A stretch of DNA of 64,000 nucleotides from Castanea sativa (taxonomy: Eukaryota; Streptophyta; Magnoliopsida; Fagales; Fagaceae). How positions within the stretch are numbered: the first letter of the stretch is position 1; each line of letters begins with the position of its first letter. Location: positions 58,752,636 through 58,816,635 of the forward strand of contig NC_134017.1 in NCBI RefSeq assembly GCF_040712315.1, written 5' to 3'. Both the position numbers and the translations under genes were made by a program. Shown here one piece after another: positions 44,559 to 55,151 of the stretch. Under the pieces are notes generated by a model. That model had not been told where the DNA came from. It searched no databases and saw only the letters and a list, made by a program, of their open reading frames with translations.

Positions 44559-45879
44559 CCATTTTCTATGAAAGGCCCAATAATAGCAGAAGCTCAACAA
44601 TAAGGGAAATTGAAAGAAAAAGAAATAGGAATGGTAAAAGCAAGTTAGTAAGCCCAATGGGTCTGCATGACAAGAATAACAACCATCAGGCCCATGGGAA
44701 GAATAAGAGTAAAGATGAAGTTTTTGGGCCAGGGAAGCCCAAGAAAAGAGGTAGCAAGCCCAATGGGCCAGCATGGCTGGAATAACAGCTAGTAGTCCCA
44801 TGGGAAGAATAAGGAGAAAAGATAAGGAAAGTGGGCAGGAAAAGCCTGAGGAAAGAGGTAATAGGCCCAATGGATCAACATGGCCAGCAAGCCCATGGAA
44901 TGGAAAAGGAATGGCAGGATTAGGCACCCAATGAGCTATACGGACAGAGGCCCTTGTCTGGACAATGCCTGTTCCACGGAGGGTAATGCAAGCCAAAAAT
45001 CCCACGCATGCCTCATGCCGCAAAAGACAAACTTTACCAAGCACACGTGGCAGAAGAATACAGCGCAAGAGCGGCAAAAAATGGCATGGGAATGAAAGAA
45101 GACAAACCTAGACGGTAGTGGCACTCGCACAAGGCCCAGGGCACAACCTACGTGTACCCAGCCAATACATGGGAAGTGGGTCCTCGGTCAAGGGATTCAA
45201 CGGGTGTGGTTTTGAGGTTGGGAGAAAAGAGATCTATTCTGGGGTTCCTACTAAGTCTCCTTTCGGGAAAATACTTTGTTGGGATGACATTTCTCCTAAA
45301 AGAGGTAAATACAAGCTAGGACCACTTGATGCATGCCATACGGGTAGGTATAGAGAACACTCAACCCTTATCCGCTGAGGGGAGACTAGGTAGTGAGAGG
45401 GAGAGAAACAAAACACGAATTTTTGTTTGGAAATGTGGTGCGGCAAGCACCATCTGAGCAGAGGTAATGGCCAGGCAACCAACAGGCTAGTGGGTAGTCT
45501 TGGAAAGATGCCAAAAGTAGTTGGTACAGCCTTAGGGACAAAAGGGAGAAATCCCATAAATTTAAGCAAGTATAAAAGGGATAGAGGTAACCATGAACCG
45601 GGGATGAACGGAAGGAGGAAGGAGTGACAAAAGGTAGATAGAAAACACCCAGAGAGAAAAGAGAAAAGAAACTCAAAAGAAAATAAGAAAATCAAGTGGT
45701 AAGGTAGAGAGAGTTATGACAGAAATAGAGACATGCATCAATAGATCAAATTTTCTCTCCCCTTGACATTCCCACCTTCTTGAACCGATAATCTAGAACA
45801 CGATATGATAAGTGATTACAATAAAGTATTGAAACATATTGCTATAGAACACAAACTGAAAAGTTTTCTAATGAAACGT
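44559..45879. other. Duplicated block D, copy 1, unclassified
   Basis: Begins TTTTCTATGAAAGGCCC exactly where the last repeat unit stops and matches 61383-62702. Contains three degenerate ~125-bp repeats with GCCCAATGGGYCARCATG (44660-44905) and a TATAAAAGGG box near 45571. It could be part of a large LTR; no coding domain is visible. Confidence 0.6.
44660..44905 (+). repeat. Degenerate ~125-bp tandem repeat in block D copy 1
   Basis: Units marked by GCCCAATGG at about 44657, 44758 and 44865 and by CCCATGGGAAGAATAAG between them. Also present at about 61480-61745. Confidence 0.7.
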
Positions 45880-46354
45880 ATTGCTATCAGTGGCGGAGCC
45901 AGGATTTCAATTCAGGGGGGGCAAGATTAGAAGTCAATATTAAGAAGAAAAAAAACAGAAAAAATCCATATTAACAAAAAAAAAAAGCAATAACAACTAT
46001 AAGTATCATACGAAAACTAATTAAACGTAAACTATAGTTAGACATTTAAGTTAATACTATAAAATAAATTGCGGAAATAAATTAATTTGAAAATATTAAA
46101 AGTATAGCAATTTACTTGCAAAGTTGTATACACGTCTCACTATCTTTTGTTAATTGTTTTGGAAACTATAGGTAAAATTCGACTTTCTATTTATTTTTCA
46201 AAATAATTAAAAATTTTGTTCATAACATAAACCCACAATTTAAAACTAAAATGTCAATAAATTGAGGACAAAAAACAATTGTGTAAAATATAGGACTATC
46301 AATTGAAATGTCATAAGAAAGAAACTAAAATGCATGATGATGATGATGATGATT

Positions 46355-46356
<2 letters not shown>

Positions 46357-46386
<30 letters not shown>
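46357..46386 (+). repeat. (TTG)n microsatellite
   Basis: About ten GTT/TTG units, preceded by (GAT)n. Confidence 0.9.
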
Positions 46387-47160
46387 AAGGTCACAATTTG
46401 GCGCCCCAGCCCAACAAAAAGGGGTACGTAGGCCCAAAAAGCCCGATACAACAAATTTGTAGAGTGTGAGCTAGAAATCTTGGTTCTAATGAGTTTGAAC
46501 GGTCATGACAATGACCCAAGATCACAAAACCATATAGATGAACAAGTTTATAAAATGAAATTTATTCTCGGACTCAAGCCGAGAACCTAATGTTTATATT
46601 CTTCTTTCTCCAAAGATTCTTTTCAAGTCTCCTCCCCCCTTTTCTACAGGAGCTCTCCTCTTCTTATAGTCCCTTTCCCCCTCTCTCTAGATTCAGATTG
46701 CTCCCCTTGATACTTGTCTCATCCGCATCTTTTGGAAGTCCCTAGATAATAGCTGTAAGGCTGAATATCATTGTTCAGGTATCACTTCCTCATAAATGCA
46801 GCCAGAGACTTTGGCACAGAGCATTCAATGCGGTGGTAGCAGCTTTCTCTAAGATATTTTTTTTACCCCCCCCTGCTCTTTGTGCCCCTTTTTCAACATA
46901 TCTTCATCCCCTAGACCTTCTAAAAATATCATTCTAATTAACATGACGCATCACTTGATCCTTGTTGTACTCAGCCGAGGAGGTAGTCTTCCTCAGATTA
47001 TTTACATTTACCTCATCTACCACACTTACTTCCAGGGCTATACGTTTGATATCATTATTACCATTAATTCGTCCTCGAAAAATCAGTCGTCCTCGAAAAA
47101 TCAGACGTCCTCGGCTAAGCCCACGGCCCAAAAACGTATCTTGGGTCTTTCGCCCCCACA
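46384..47160 (+). mobile_element. Possible solo LTR nested in the hAT element
   Basis: Starts TGTAAGGTCACAA and ends TTCGCCCCCACA (TG...CA). Absent from the equivalent position in unit 2. It lies between a (TTG)n run and an (ATT)n run, so the 5-bp target duplication is obscured. Confidence 0.45.
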
Positions 47161-48502
47161 ATTATTATTATTATTATTATTATTTGTTTGCTTGTTCTTT
47201 TTTTCTATTTCTTTTTATCTCTAAGTCACCACTCTCTCACCTCTCTCTCTCTCAACTCTCAACTCTCAACTCTCTCTCAACTATCAACGGCTTAACCGTC
47301 GCCGGCCCATCCCCTGAAAGTGGCCGGAGATCCAATCTGATCATTCCTGAAAGTGGCCGGAGATCCGACGCGTCGCTACCAGTGCCAGAGAAGAATTTTC
47401 GTTTCGCCGCCACTACCACACTCACCACCATCCAAACACAGTTCAAATAGCTCATATTTGATTATTTTTTTCTCCAAGAAATCGATTATTTTGGTGTCAT
47501 TGCTACTCTGAATTCTACATGAAAGCACAACTGAGTTTTGAAGATTTCAAGATTTTGGAACTGGGATCGTGCTTACCTTGGATCTGTGGAGAAAATGAGG
47601 GCTCTGTGGACTTGGGGTTAACACAGGTGATCAGAGGAGGAGAGTGTACGATCGAAGAAGTGGATGTGAAGTATTGGATCCAAGTACGGAGGGGGTGTTG
47701 GTATCCAAGAGCTAAAGAAGAGTCTCTTTAAGTCTACAAGACTTTATCTCTCTGAGAAATTGAAGCACTGTGGGTTTTATTTTGGTGGTTGTGGGTTGAT
47801 TTTCTTGGGTAGTTGTGGGTTGATTTTGGTGGTCGTGGTGACAGTAGGAGTAGACTATGGGCAAGGTGGTTGTGGTGGCGGTAGGAGTAGACTATGGGCA
47901 GGGTGGTGGTGGTGGGCTGTATGAAGTGGTGGTGGCTATGGTGGGATGTATTGTTTTATTGTAGTAGGTATATTATTTTATTGTGATATTTATATTCTTT
48001 TATTGTGCTAAAAGTTAAAATAGATCCACTATTGCCAGATATTTTGTAAAATGAGTAGATAAAATAGATAAAGTAACTTTTAGTGGTGCCATATAGCTAA
48101 AAATATAGACCCACTACTGTGGATGCTCTTAAAAGCTAACAGCTGACAAGTCAAAGCTCTTGGTGTGTGTTATTATTCCTAAGGGAAATTCTTCCATTTA
48201 TTGGGCATTAGGTAAGCTTGTTTTCTATTTTCTGTTTTTTTTTTTTTTCCCTTACACGGTGTCATTGACTTATTGGGCATTAGGTAAGCTTGTCATTTTC
48301 CCTTTGTCTCAGTAGGGCAAGAAGCTTTTTTCCTGATTTGTGTTTAATTTCTACATCAAGGAGGGTAAAGCATTTTTAAAAATTACTAATAGTAGTACAT
48401 ATGGAATATTTTAGGAGGAGTCAATGGGGCACTCCCCCCCCCCCCCTTGCTCCGCCTCTGATTGCTATAAGAATATTTTATTAATTTATTAATATCCTAA
48501 GA

Positions 48503-48783
48503 CTTAGTATGACATTTGCATGTTCCTGCACCACATTCCAAGCCGTGATAATGTGTCGTTCCTTAACTAGAGTTGCACCAACGGCAAATCATATCACACA
48601 TACTCCCTCGACCATAGCATGAGTCATGAAGACACAGCCCGACATGTTAATGGACTCCAACAATTTGTGGTTTGCCTCATTTGCAAGTTCCTCGCTTACT
48701 TTGTCTAGCTTACCATTTTTGTATACTGTCTCACTTAGTGCCGATGACAAAATCTTGAAACAAACCATGGCAAAATTTATAGG
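48503..48783 (-). pseudogene. Decarboxylase copy 2, C-terminal end (distal part of left arm)
   Basis: Matches 38921-39200 of copy 1 (C-terminal ~90 codons, sense on minus). The stop codon is missing because the duplication junction falls at 48503. The coding sequence is interrupted at 48783 by the copia element and resumes at 53992. Confidence 0.92.
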
Positions 48784-48972
48784 TGTTAACGTACACTCAT
48801 ATGTGGGCTTGGCCCATTTAGATCACTTACTTGTACTGCACTTGGCACTACTTGTCTTTGCACTTTTCATATTTACTTGTACTGGCACTTTCATATGCCT
48901 CCTATATAAAGGCACTCATGTATATTATTTTACTTGAGAAATACAATACTATTCAATTCGGTATTTCTAACA
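48784..48972 (+). repeat. 5' LTR of the copia element, 189 bp
   Basis: Carries CTATATAAAGG TATA box near 48901. Differs from the 3' LTR mainly in a short region around CACTTGGCACTACTTGTC. Confidence 0.93.
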
Positions 48973-48984
48973 TGGTATCGAGCC
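48973..48984 (+). promoter_or_regulatory. Primer binding site of the copia element
   Basis: TGGTATCGAGCC lies immediately after the LTR end, a variant of the initiator-Met site TGGTATCAGAGC. Confidence 0.75.
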
Positions 48985-49259
48985 TTTGCTGCGACCTTTT
49001 CTTCGATCTTGTCTTTATTGGTGTAACTCCATTCTTCATATTGCTTCGTTGTCACAACAAGCGCGCACGATCTTTCGCCGATGAACATTTGAGTCATCTA
49101 GACATCGTCCTCAGGTTCGGACACGGCTTCTTGTTGGGAGTTCGAACCTTTGCAAAGACCACTGCATTTTCGGCACCGCCGTGAATATTGCTCCGAAAAA
49201 TTTTCTGAAGGTACCACGAAGATCGTCTTGCTCCGATCTGCCTGCTCGTGAAAACCTTA

Positions 49260-49570
49260 CAGTCATCGGAGCTTCCACGCGCCCTCACGCGCCGCCCAAA
49301 GGTTCTGCCCTAAAGGTCACGCGCCCACGCGCCTCCACGCGCTGATCTGAGCCGCCACGCGCTGCCACGCGCCGCCACGCGCCGCCACGCGCCAGGTCCG
49401 TCCTGCTGACGTCAGCCCTAGACTCGTCAGCTGCCACGTCAGCCCGTCACATCAGCTTGCCACGTCAGCCTGCCACGTCATCGCTGACGTCACCTTCCAG
49501 TGTGCTGCTGACGTCACCTCTGACCGTTGACCGTTGACTTTGACCGTTGACTTTTCTGGAGTTGACTTTT
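49260..49570 (+). promoter_or_regulatory. GC-rich leader with arrayed ACGT-core and TTGAC motifs
   Basis: Between the primer site and gag, repeated CCACGCGCCG/CCACGCGCTG (about 49265-49395) are followed by TGACGTCA and CCACGTCA repeats (about 49405-49520) and TTGACC/TTGACT repeats (about 49521-49567). These match the core sites of plant bZIP (ACGT) and WRKY (TTGAC) factors. Regulatory function is inferred only. Confidence 0.5.
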
Positions 49571-49647
49571 TCGGGCCAGGTTCTCCTTACTCAGTTTTTC
49601 GCGTAGATTTCATTTTTGCAGTTTGTTTTTGCATATTGTGTCTCTAA

Positions 49648-52600
49648 ATGGATAAAAAGGATGTTTTTCTTCCTCGTCCCATCAATACTGTATTGGAGGG
49701 GACTAGGAATTACTTATCTTGGTCTCAAGCTATGCGCAGTTTCCTTAAGGGTCGCATGCTCTGGCATTATTGCAACGGGTGCAATCACTATTCTGTGAAG
49801 GGAGCAAGTGAAGAAGATGCTTCTTTTCTCAATCGCATGATTGAATGGGATAGTCACAATCACATGATCCTCGCATGGATTCGAAATACTTCCATTCCCT
49901 CCATCTCCAATTTCTTGGGCGGCTTTGATGATGCGAAATCGGCATGGGATATGTTGGCCAAAAGATACTCTACTACTCACGGATCCATGAAATATCGGTT
50001 AGTGGTTGAATTGCATCAACTCGAGGTAAGAGCAGGGACGGAGTCCATCAATGACTACAATGATCGGCTTCGCTTCATTTGGGACCAAATTGACCTTTCG
50101 ATCCAACTTGGGCATGCTCAAAAGATGCCCAACAATATCTTGCTATTAGAGATGAATTTCGTCTCTATGAGTTCCCGATGTCACTCCACAAGGACTATGA
50201 GCCCATTCGAGGTCGGCTCACGAATCGTTTTCCTCCTCCCTCTCTTGATCTTCTTGTGAATGAGTTAGTCGAGAGAAGAAGCTCGCCTTGCAACTCTTCG
50301 AGCCCGGGATAAGTTTAATGTTCTGGCCTTACTCCTTCCATAGAGCAACCTCGGCACTCGGGTGATTCTTCGGCTCCAACAATCGTCGCGAACGACCAAT
50401 AAAAAGTTACTGCAACTATTGCAAGTGCCACAGCCACACTATTGAGACTTGTTACCGTCGCAACAAATCTGCTTGCGCGCAGTTGCTAACACGAGTCTGC
50501 TACTGCGCAATGCCTCCCATTTCGAGTGAGTCCCGGTCTTGGATCCTTTATCAACCTCTCACCCACTTGACCTACGGGAGATCATAGCTCGAAATTTGTT
50601 CGTATGGTAGTAATGCATCTTTTTCCACGCTTCTCTCGGTTTACCGGTAAGTCTCAAACTTGGCTTTTTGATTGCTGTTGCAACCACATGACACCTCACT
50701 CGTCCTTATTCTCTAAACTTGACCACACTCCACATCCCACTCAATATTCACGCCGTGATGGTTCCACCATGCATGGGAATAGTCTTGGTTTTGTTTCAAC
50801 CTCTAACCTCTGCGATTTCTGGGGTCTACCATGTTCACGACCTATCCTATAATTTGTGTTACGTGGGACAATTAGGCGAACTAGGTTATCGCCTTATTTT
50901 TTACTATTAGGTGTATTGTGCGGGATCCAGGGACGGGGCGAGAGCTTGGGACCGGCCCTAGAGTTGGGCGTATGTTTCCAGTGGATAATCTTCATCTTCC
51001 ACCTGTTGCTCCGGTGTCTGTTGCTGCTGCTGCTGCTGCGGTGTCTTCCCTACCTTCTCTCTCACTTTGGCACTCTCGTCTTGGTCATGCACCCTCTTCT
51101 CGGGTACAACAGTTAGTTTCTAAGGGTTTGTTAGGTTCTGTGTCCAAAGACAATTTTGATTGTACTTCATGCCAGTTAGGAAAACAGCCAGCTTTACCTT
51201 TTAATAATAGTGATTCTATTTCCAATAGTATTTTTGAGTTAATTCATTTTGATGTTTAGGGACCTTCTCCTGTTGCTAGTATTGGTGGATCTCGATATTT
51301 TGTTGTTTTCATCGATGATTATTCTCGTTACAGTTGGATATTTCCTATGAAATCTCGTTCTGAAATTTTGCCAATATATAGTAACTTTGCAAAAATGGTT
51401 GAAACCCAATTCTCCAAAAGAATCAAAATATTTCGTTACGATAATGCTCTTGAATACACTCGATATGCTTTTCAAGCTGCGTTACACTCCTATGTGCTTG
51501 TACATCATCTAACTTGTCCAGGTACCTCTCAACAAAATGGTCGAAATTTGAACGTAAACTTCGTCATATTCTTGACAACGTTCGTACTCTTCTTCTTCGC
51601 AAGGTTCCTCCTCCATTAAGGGTGAAGCTGCTCTTCATCTTGTTCACACCATTAACCGCATTCAAGCTTTGCATCATCCATAATCAAACTCCGTATGAGC
51701 GCCTCTTTGGGTCACCCCCTGGCTATCATCACCTTCGCTCTTTTGGATGCCTTGTTTCGTTCTTCTTCGGTCTCATGAGCACAACAAACTTGAGCCTCGA
51801 TCTAGACTCTGTTTGTTTCCTTGGTTATGGCGAAACACAAAAAAGGGTATCGCTATTATGATCCTGTCTCTCATCGCCTTCGTGTTTCTCGTAATGTTGT
51901 CTTACGGGAACACCGCTTGTTTGTTGAACTCTCTCATTTTCGTTCTTCTCTCACTACCTCATACTGTACTTGAAGTTTTCCGGAGGAGTCTCATGTTCCT
52001 TCTCCAACTCCAATTGATCCTCCTTTAGACTTCTCTATCCAAACACCCGATCCTTTTAATGTCTCTTGGGCCTGGTCGAAGATGAACAGATTGATGACGA
52101 GCTATCCCAACTCGAGCCTAGGTCTCCCGCTCCTGCTCCGCCTGAAGATCCTCCACAAGACCTTCCACCTCCACAAGACATTCCACTTCGTCACTCCACC
52201 CGGGTAAGATCCATTCCTACACATTTACTTGATTACCATTGTTACACTTGCACTTGCTACACTCCACGAGCCTCGAGCCTATCGTGAGGCCTCCGCGACC
52301 CTTTATGGCAGGTTGCAATGAAAGAGGAAATTGATGCATTAACCAAAAACCATACTTGGGACTTAGTTCCTCTCCCTCTGGACGTGTTTGTGGTTGGTTG
52401 TAAGTGGATCTACAAGATTAAGACTCGCTCGAGATGGGTCCATTGAGCGCTATAAGGCTCGCCTTGTTGCAAAAGGTTTTACACGGGAGTATGGGATTGA
52501 TTATGAAGAGACCTTTGCACCGAGTTGCCCGCATCTCATCTGTTCGTGCCCTGCGACATTGTTCTTCTTTGCTAGAAAATGGGATCTTTTTTCAGATGGA

Positions 52601-53796
52601 TGTGAAAAATGCATTCCTTAATGGGGACTTGAGTGAAGAAGTTTACATGCAACCTCCTCCAGGTCTCTCCATTGACTCCAACAAGGTTTGCCACCTTCGC
52701 CGAGCATTGTATGGTCTTAAACAAGCTCCTCGAGCACTGGTTTGCAAAATTTAGCTCTACTATTTTTCGCTTGGGTTACACGGCAGGTCCTTATGATCTT
52801 GCCTTATTTCTTCGTCGTCTTGATAAAGGCACCATTCTACTTCTCCTCTATGTGGATGATATGATCATAACTGGTGATGACCTTAGTGGCATACAAGAAC
52901 TCAAGGATTTTCTTAGTCAGCAGTTTGAGATGAAAGATCTTGGACACCTTAACTATTTCTTGGGGCTTGAAATCACTCGTTCCTCAGATGGTCTTTATAT
53001 TACTCAAGCCAAGTATGCTTCTGATCTTTTTGTCTCGTCTTGGACTCGCGACGGCAAAGCGTGACACCCCGGTTAAGCTTAATGCGCATCGACTCCCTCG
53101 GGGGGAAACCATTGTCTAATCCTTCTCTTTACGGACGATTAGTTGGCGGCCTAGTTTATCTCACGGTTACTCGTCCGGACATCTCTTATCTTTGTTCATC
53201 GGGTCAGCCGATGTTGTACGCTCCACGATCGACTCACTATGTTGCGCATTGCGCATTCTTCGTTACTTGAAGGGCACTCTCTTCCATGGCCTTTTCTACT
53301 CGGCTCAATCTCCTCTTGTACTTCGTGCATTCTACGATCTTGATTGGGCGGGGAGATCCCCACGATCGTAGGTCTACCAACGGCTATTGTTTTCTACTTG
53401 GCTCTTCCTTGATTTCTTGGCGAAGTAAGAAACAAACCTTTGTGGCCCGCTCCCGATGCGAAGCGAGAATATCATGCTCTTGCTGATACCACATCTGAGC
53501 TTCTTTGGTTACGATGGCTTCTTACAGACTTAGGTGTGTCTACATCCTCTGCTACACCTCTTTATTGTGATAATCAGAGTGCCATTCACATTGCTCATAA
53601 TGATGTCTTCCATGAACGGACTAAACATATAGAGATTGATTGTCATTTTATCCGTTATCATCTTGTTCATGGTGCTCTCAAGCTCTTCTCCGTCTCCTCC
53701 AAAGATCAACTTGCAGATATCTTCACCAAGTCCCATCCTAAGGGACGCCTTCGTGATTTGGTTGACAACCTCAAGTTGGTCTCACATCCACCTTGA
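49648..53796 (+). pseudogene. gag-pol of the copia element, frameshifted
   Basis: Gag from ATG 49648 (NYLSWSQAMRSFLKGRMLWHY) is open to 50259. A CX2CX4HX4C knuckle is at about 50413-50460. The protease active site reads DCCCNHM instead of the usual DSG form (about 50668). The gag-pre-integrase WHSRLGH is at about 51068. Integrase is at about 51250-51620, with a stop at 51257 and a frameshift right at the catalytic Glu (SQQNGR, then a shifted ERKLRHIL). RT is at about 52380-53035, with [17 protein letters not shown] and an intact YVDDM (about 52849). RNase H with CDNQSAIHIAHN is at about 53565 and ends LKLVSHPP at 53796. At least six frame changes; non-autonomous. Confidence 0.92.
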
Positions 53797-53800
53797 GTTT

Positions 53801-53808
53801 GAGGGGGG
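53801..53808 (+). promoter_or_regulatory. Polypurine tract of the copia element
   Basis: GAGGGGGG two bases before the 3' LTR. Confidence 0.75.
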
Positions 53809-53809
53809 C

Positions 53810-53991
53810 TGTTAACGTACACTCATATGTGGGCTTGGCCCATTTAGATCACTTACTTGTACTGCACACTGTACTTCTTGTACTGCACTCATATTTACTT
53901 GTACAGCACGCATATGCCTCCTATATAAAGGCACTCATGTATATTATTTTACTTAAGAAATACAATACTATTCAATTCAGTATTTCTAACA
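53810..53991 (+). repeat. 3' LTR of the copia element, 182 bp
   Basis: Same ends and TATA box as the 5' LTR, with a few indels. Confidence 0.93.
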
Positions 53992-54306
53992 ATAGGTACC
54001 ACGATTTCAAACCTTTTATCCATAGCTACAAACCCTTCAAAAAGGTTGGCCATTTTCACATGGTTTCTCCTGAATCTCCTGAGGTTAGCTACACCATAAA
54101 TTCTGAGCACAAACCATAATTTCAAGGAATGAAATCTTCGGCGTAGGGCTATCTTCCAGTCTTTATAGTCCACCACTTGCTTGAATCCGAGGCTTTATTC
54201 CTCAAGAACTCAGGGTTGGTTGAGAGTGACTTTATCAAGGTGCTCGGATCTTTTACCCAAATGTAGTAACAATCCAAAGAGGTCAAGAACCATTTGTGTG
54301 CATTGA
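53992..54306 (-). pseudogene. Decarboxylase copy 2, mid-region (proximal part of left arm)
   Basis: Continues the sense (minus) sequence interrupted at 48783, matching about 39196-39506 of copy 1, up to the HKW Lys region. One T is deleted near 54181 (CTTGCTTGAATC against CTTGCTTTGAATC), shifting frame. Confidence 0.92.
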
Positions 54307-54801
54307 TAAAGTCACAAATGGTTCCTAACCTCTTTGGATTGTTGCTGCCTTCGGGTAAAAAATCCGAGTGCCTTGATAAAGTCACTCTCAACCAACCCTG
54401 AGTTCTTGAGGAATAAAGCCTCGGATTCAAAGCAAGTAGTGGACTATAAAGACTGGCAGATAACCCTAAGCCGAAGATTTCGTTCCTTGAAATTATGGTT
54501 TGTGCTTAGAAGCTATGGTGTAGCGAACCTTAGGAGCTTCATAAGAAACCATGTGAAAATGGCCAACCTTTTTGAAGGATTTGTAGCTATGGATAAAAGG
54601 TTTGAAATCGTGGTACCTATAAATTTTGTCATGGTTTGTTTCAAGATTTTTCCATTGACACTAAGTGAGACAGTATACAAAAATGGTAAGCTAGACATAG
54701 TAAGCGAGGAACTTGCGAATGAGGCAAACCGCAAATTGTTGGAGTCCATTAACATGTCAAGCTGTGTCTTTATGACTCATGCTGTGGTCAAGGGAGTATA
54801 A
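54307..54801 (+). pseudogene. Decarboxylase copy 2, inverted duplicate (right arm)
   Basis: The plus strand carries the same coding region, from HKWFL (54313) to AVVKGV (about 54798), matching 39018-39507 of copy 1 in opposite orientation. Open on plus in frame 54334-54801. With the left arm it forms an almost spacer-free inverted repeat: AACCATTTGTG, 14 bases, CACAAATGGTT. Confidence 0.93.
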
Positions 54802-54802
54802 T

Positions 54803-54964
54803 ATGGCCTTGGCTTAGAACCGGGTATTTTTCTACATCGCGATAATAATCGGCAAGGAAGTCTATGATCATATGGCCTTGCATCCTGAATTCCTTGGGGT
54901 CTAATGGGTTAATGCTATGGGAAGAAGTATGGTTGGGCATATGATCAGACTTGAAGCTACCCAT
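54803..54964 (-). pseudogene. Decarboxylase copy 2, first ~50 codons
   Basis: ATG 54964 reads [20 protein letters not shown]...[29 protein letters not shown], then meets the inverted arm. At codon 28 it has ATG where copy 1 has TGA. The coding region for roughly residues 50-315 is absent. Confidence 0.92.
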
Positions 54965-55106
54965 ATATGTGTACTAGGGGGAAAAGAAATGGTTCAAGAT
55001 TCTTTGATTTTTGGGTGGAAGGGTTATAATTGTGGAAAGGAAAAAGTGAAACGAGAAACTAGAGACTATCTTGTAGCTGATGAGATAAAATGAAGGGAAT
55101 GGAGAG

Positions 55107-55151
55107 TTTATATAGATGTCATGAAGCTACGTGAGGAATGAAATTCACGTG
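55107..55151 (-). promoter_or_regulatory. TATA box and G-box of decarboxylase copy 2
   Basis: Same TATATAAA (55114-55107) and CACGTG (55146-55151) at the same spacing as copy 1. The promoter is intact and points into the hairpin locus. Confidence 0.65.

Larger units (their letters stand above)
45880..48468. mobile_element. hAT element, non-autonomous, 2573 bp plus 8-bp TSD
   Basis: Ends CAGTGGCGGAGCCAGG (45888) and, inverted, CTTGCTCCGCCTCTG (to 48460), each with a G/C run just inside. Exact TSD ATTGCTAT at 45880-45887 and 48461-48468. No transposase frame. It holds nested or captured sequence: a possible solo LTR (46384-47160), a genic-looking GGCCGGAGATCC segment (47290-47400) and a GGTGGTTGTGG-rich region (47760-47960). 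The same element is present at the same site in unit 2 (from 62711). Confidence 0.88.
48784..53991 (+). mobile_element. Ty1/copia LTR retrotransposon, Ale/Retrofit-like, degenerate
   Basis: LTRs 48784-48972 and 53810-53991 start TGTTAACG and end CTAACA. TSD ATAGG lies at 48779-48783 and 53992-53996. Primer site TGGTATCGAGCC follows the 5' LTR, and polypurine GAGGGGGG precedes the 3' LTR. The order gag, protease, integrase, RT, RNase H is Ty1/copia; a short LTR of about 185 bp suggests the Ale/Retrofit group. It inserted within decarboxylase copy 2 in the opposite orientation to that gene. Confidence 0.95.

Noticed and set aside
44448..45695. Long minus ORFs in block D (209 and 153 codons)
   Set aside because: Rich in Leu/Pro/Ser, overlap the degenerate ~125-bp repeats, frames not kept in the second copy, no domain.
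46934..47161. Minus ORF with repeated RGRLIFRGR
   Set aside because: Comes from short direct repeats TCGTCCTCGAAAAATCAG in the solo-LTR-like insert.
49265..49400. CpG-rich patch in the copia leader as a CpG island promoter of a host gene
   Set aside because: It lies between primer site and gag of a retrotransposon with clear boundaries; no host gene downstream.
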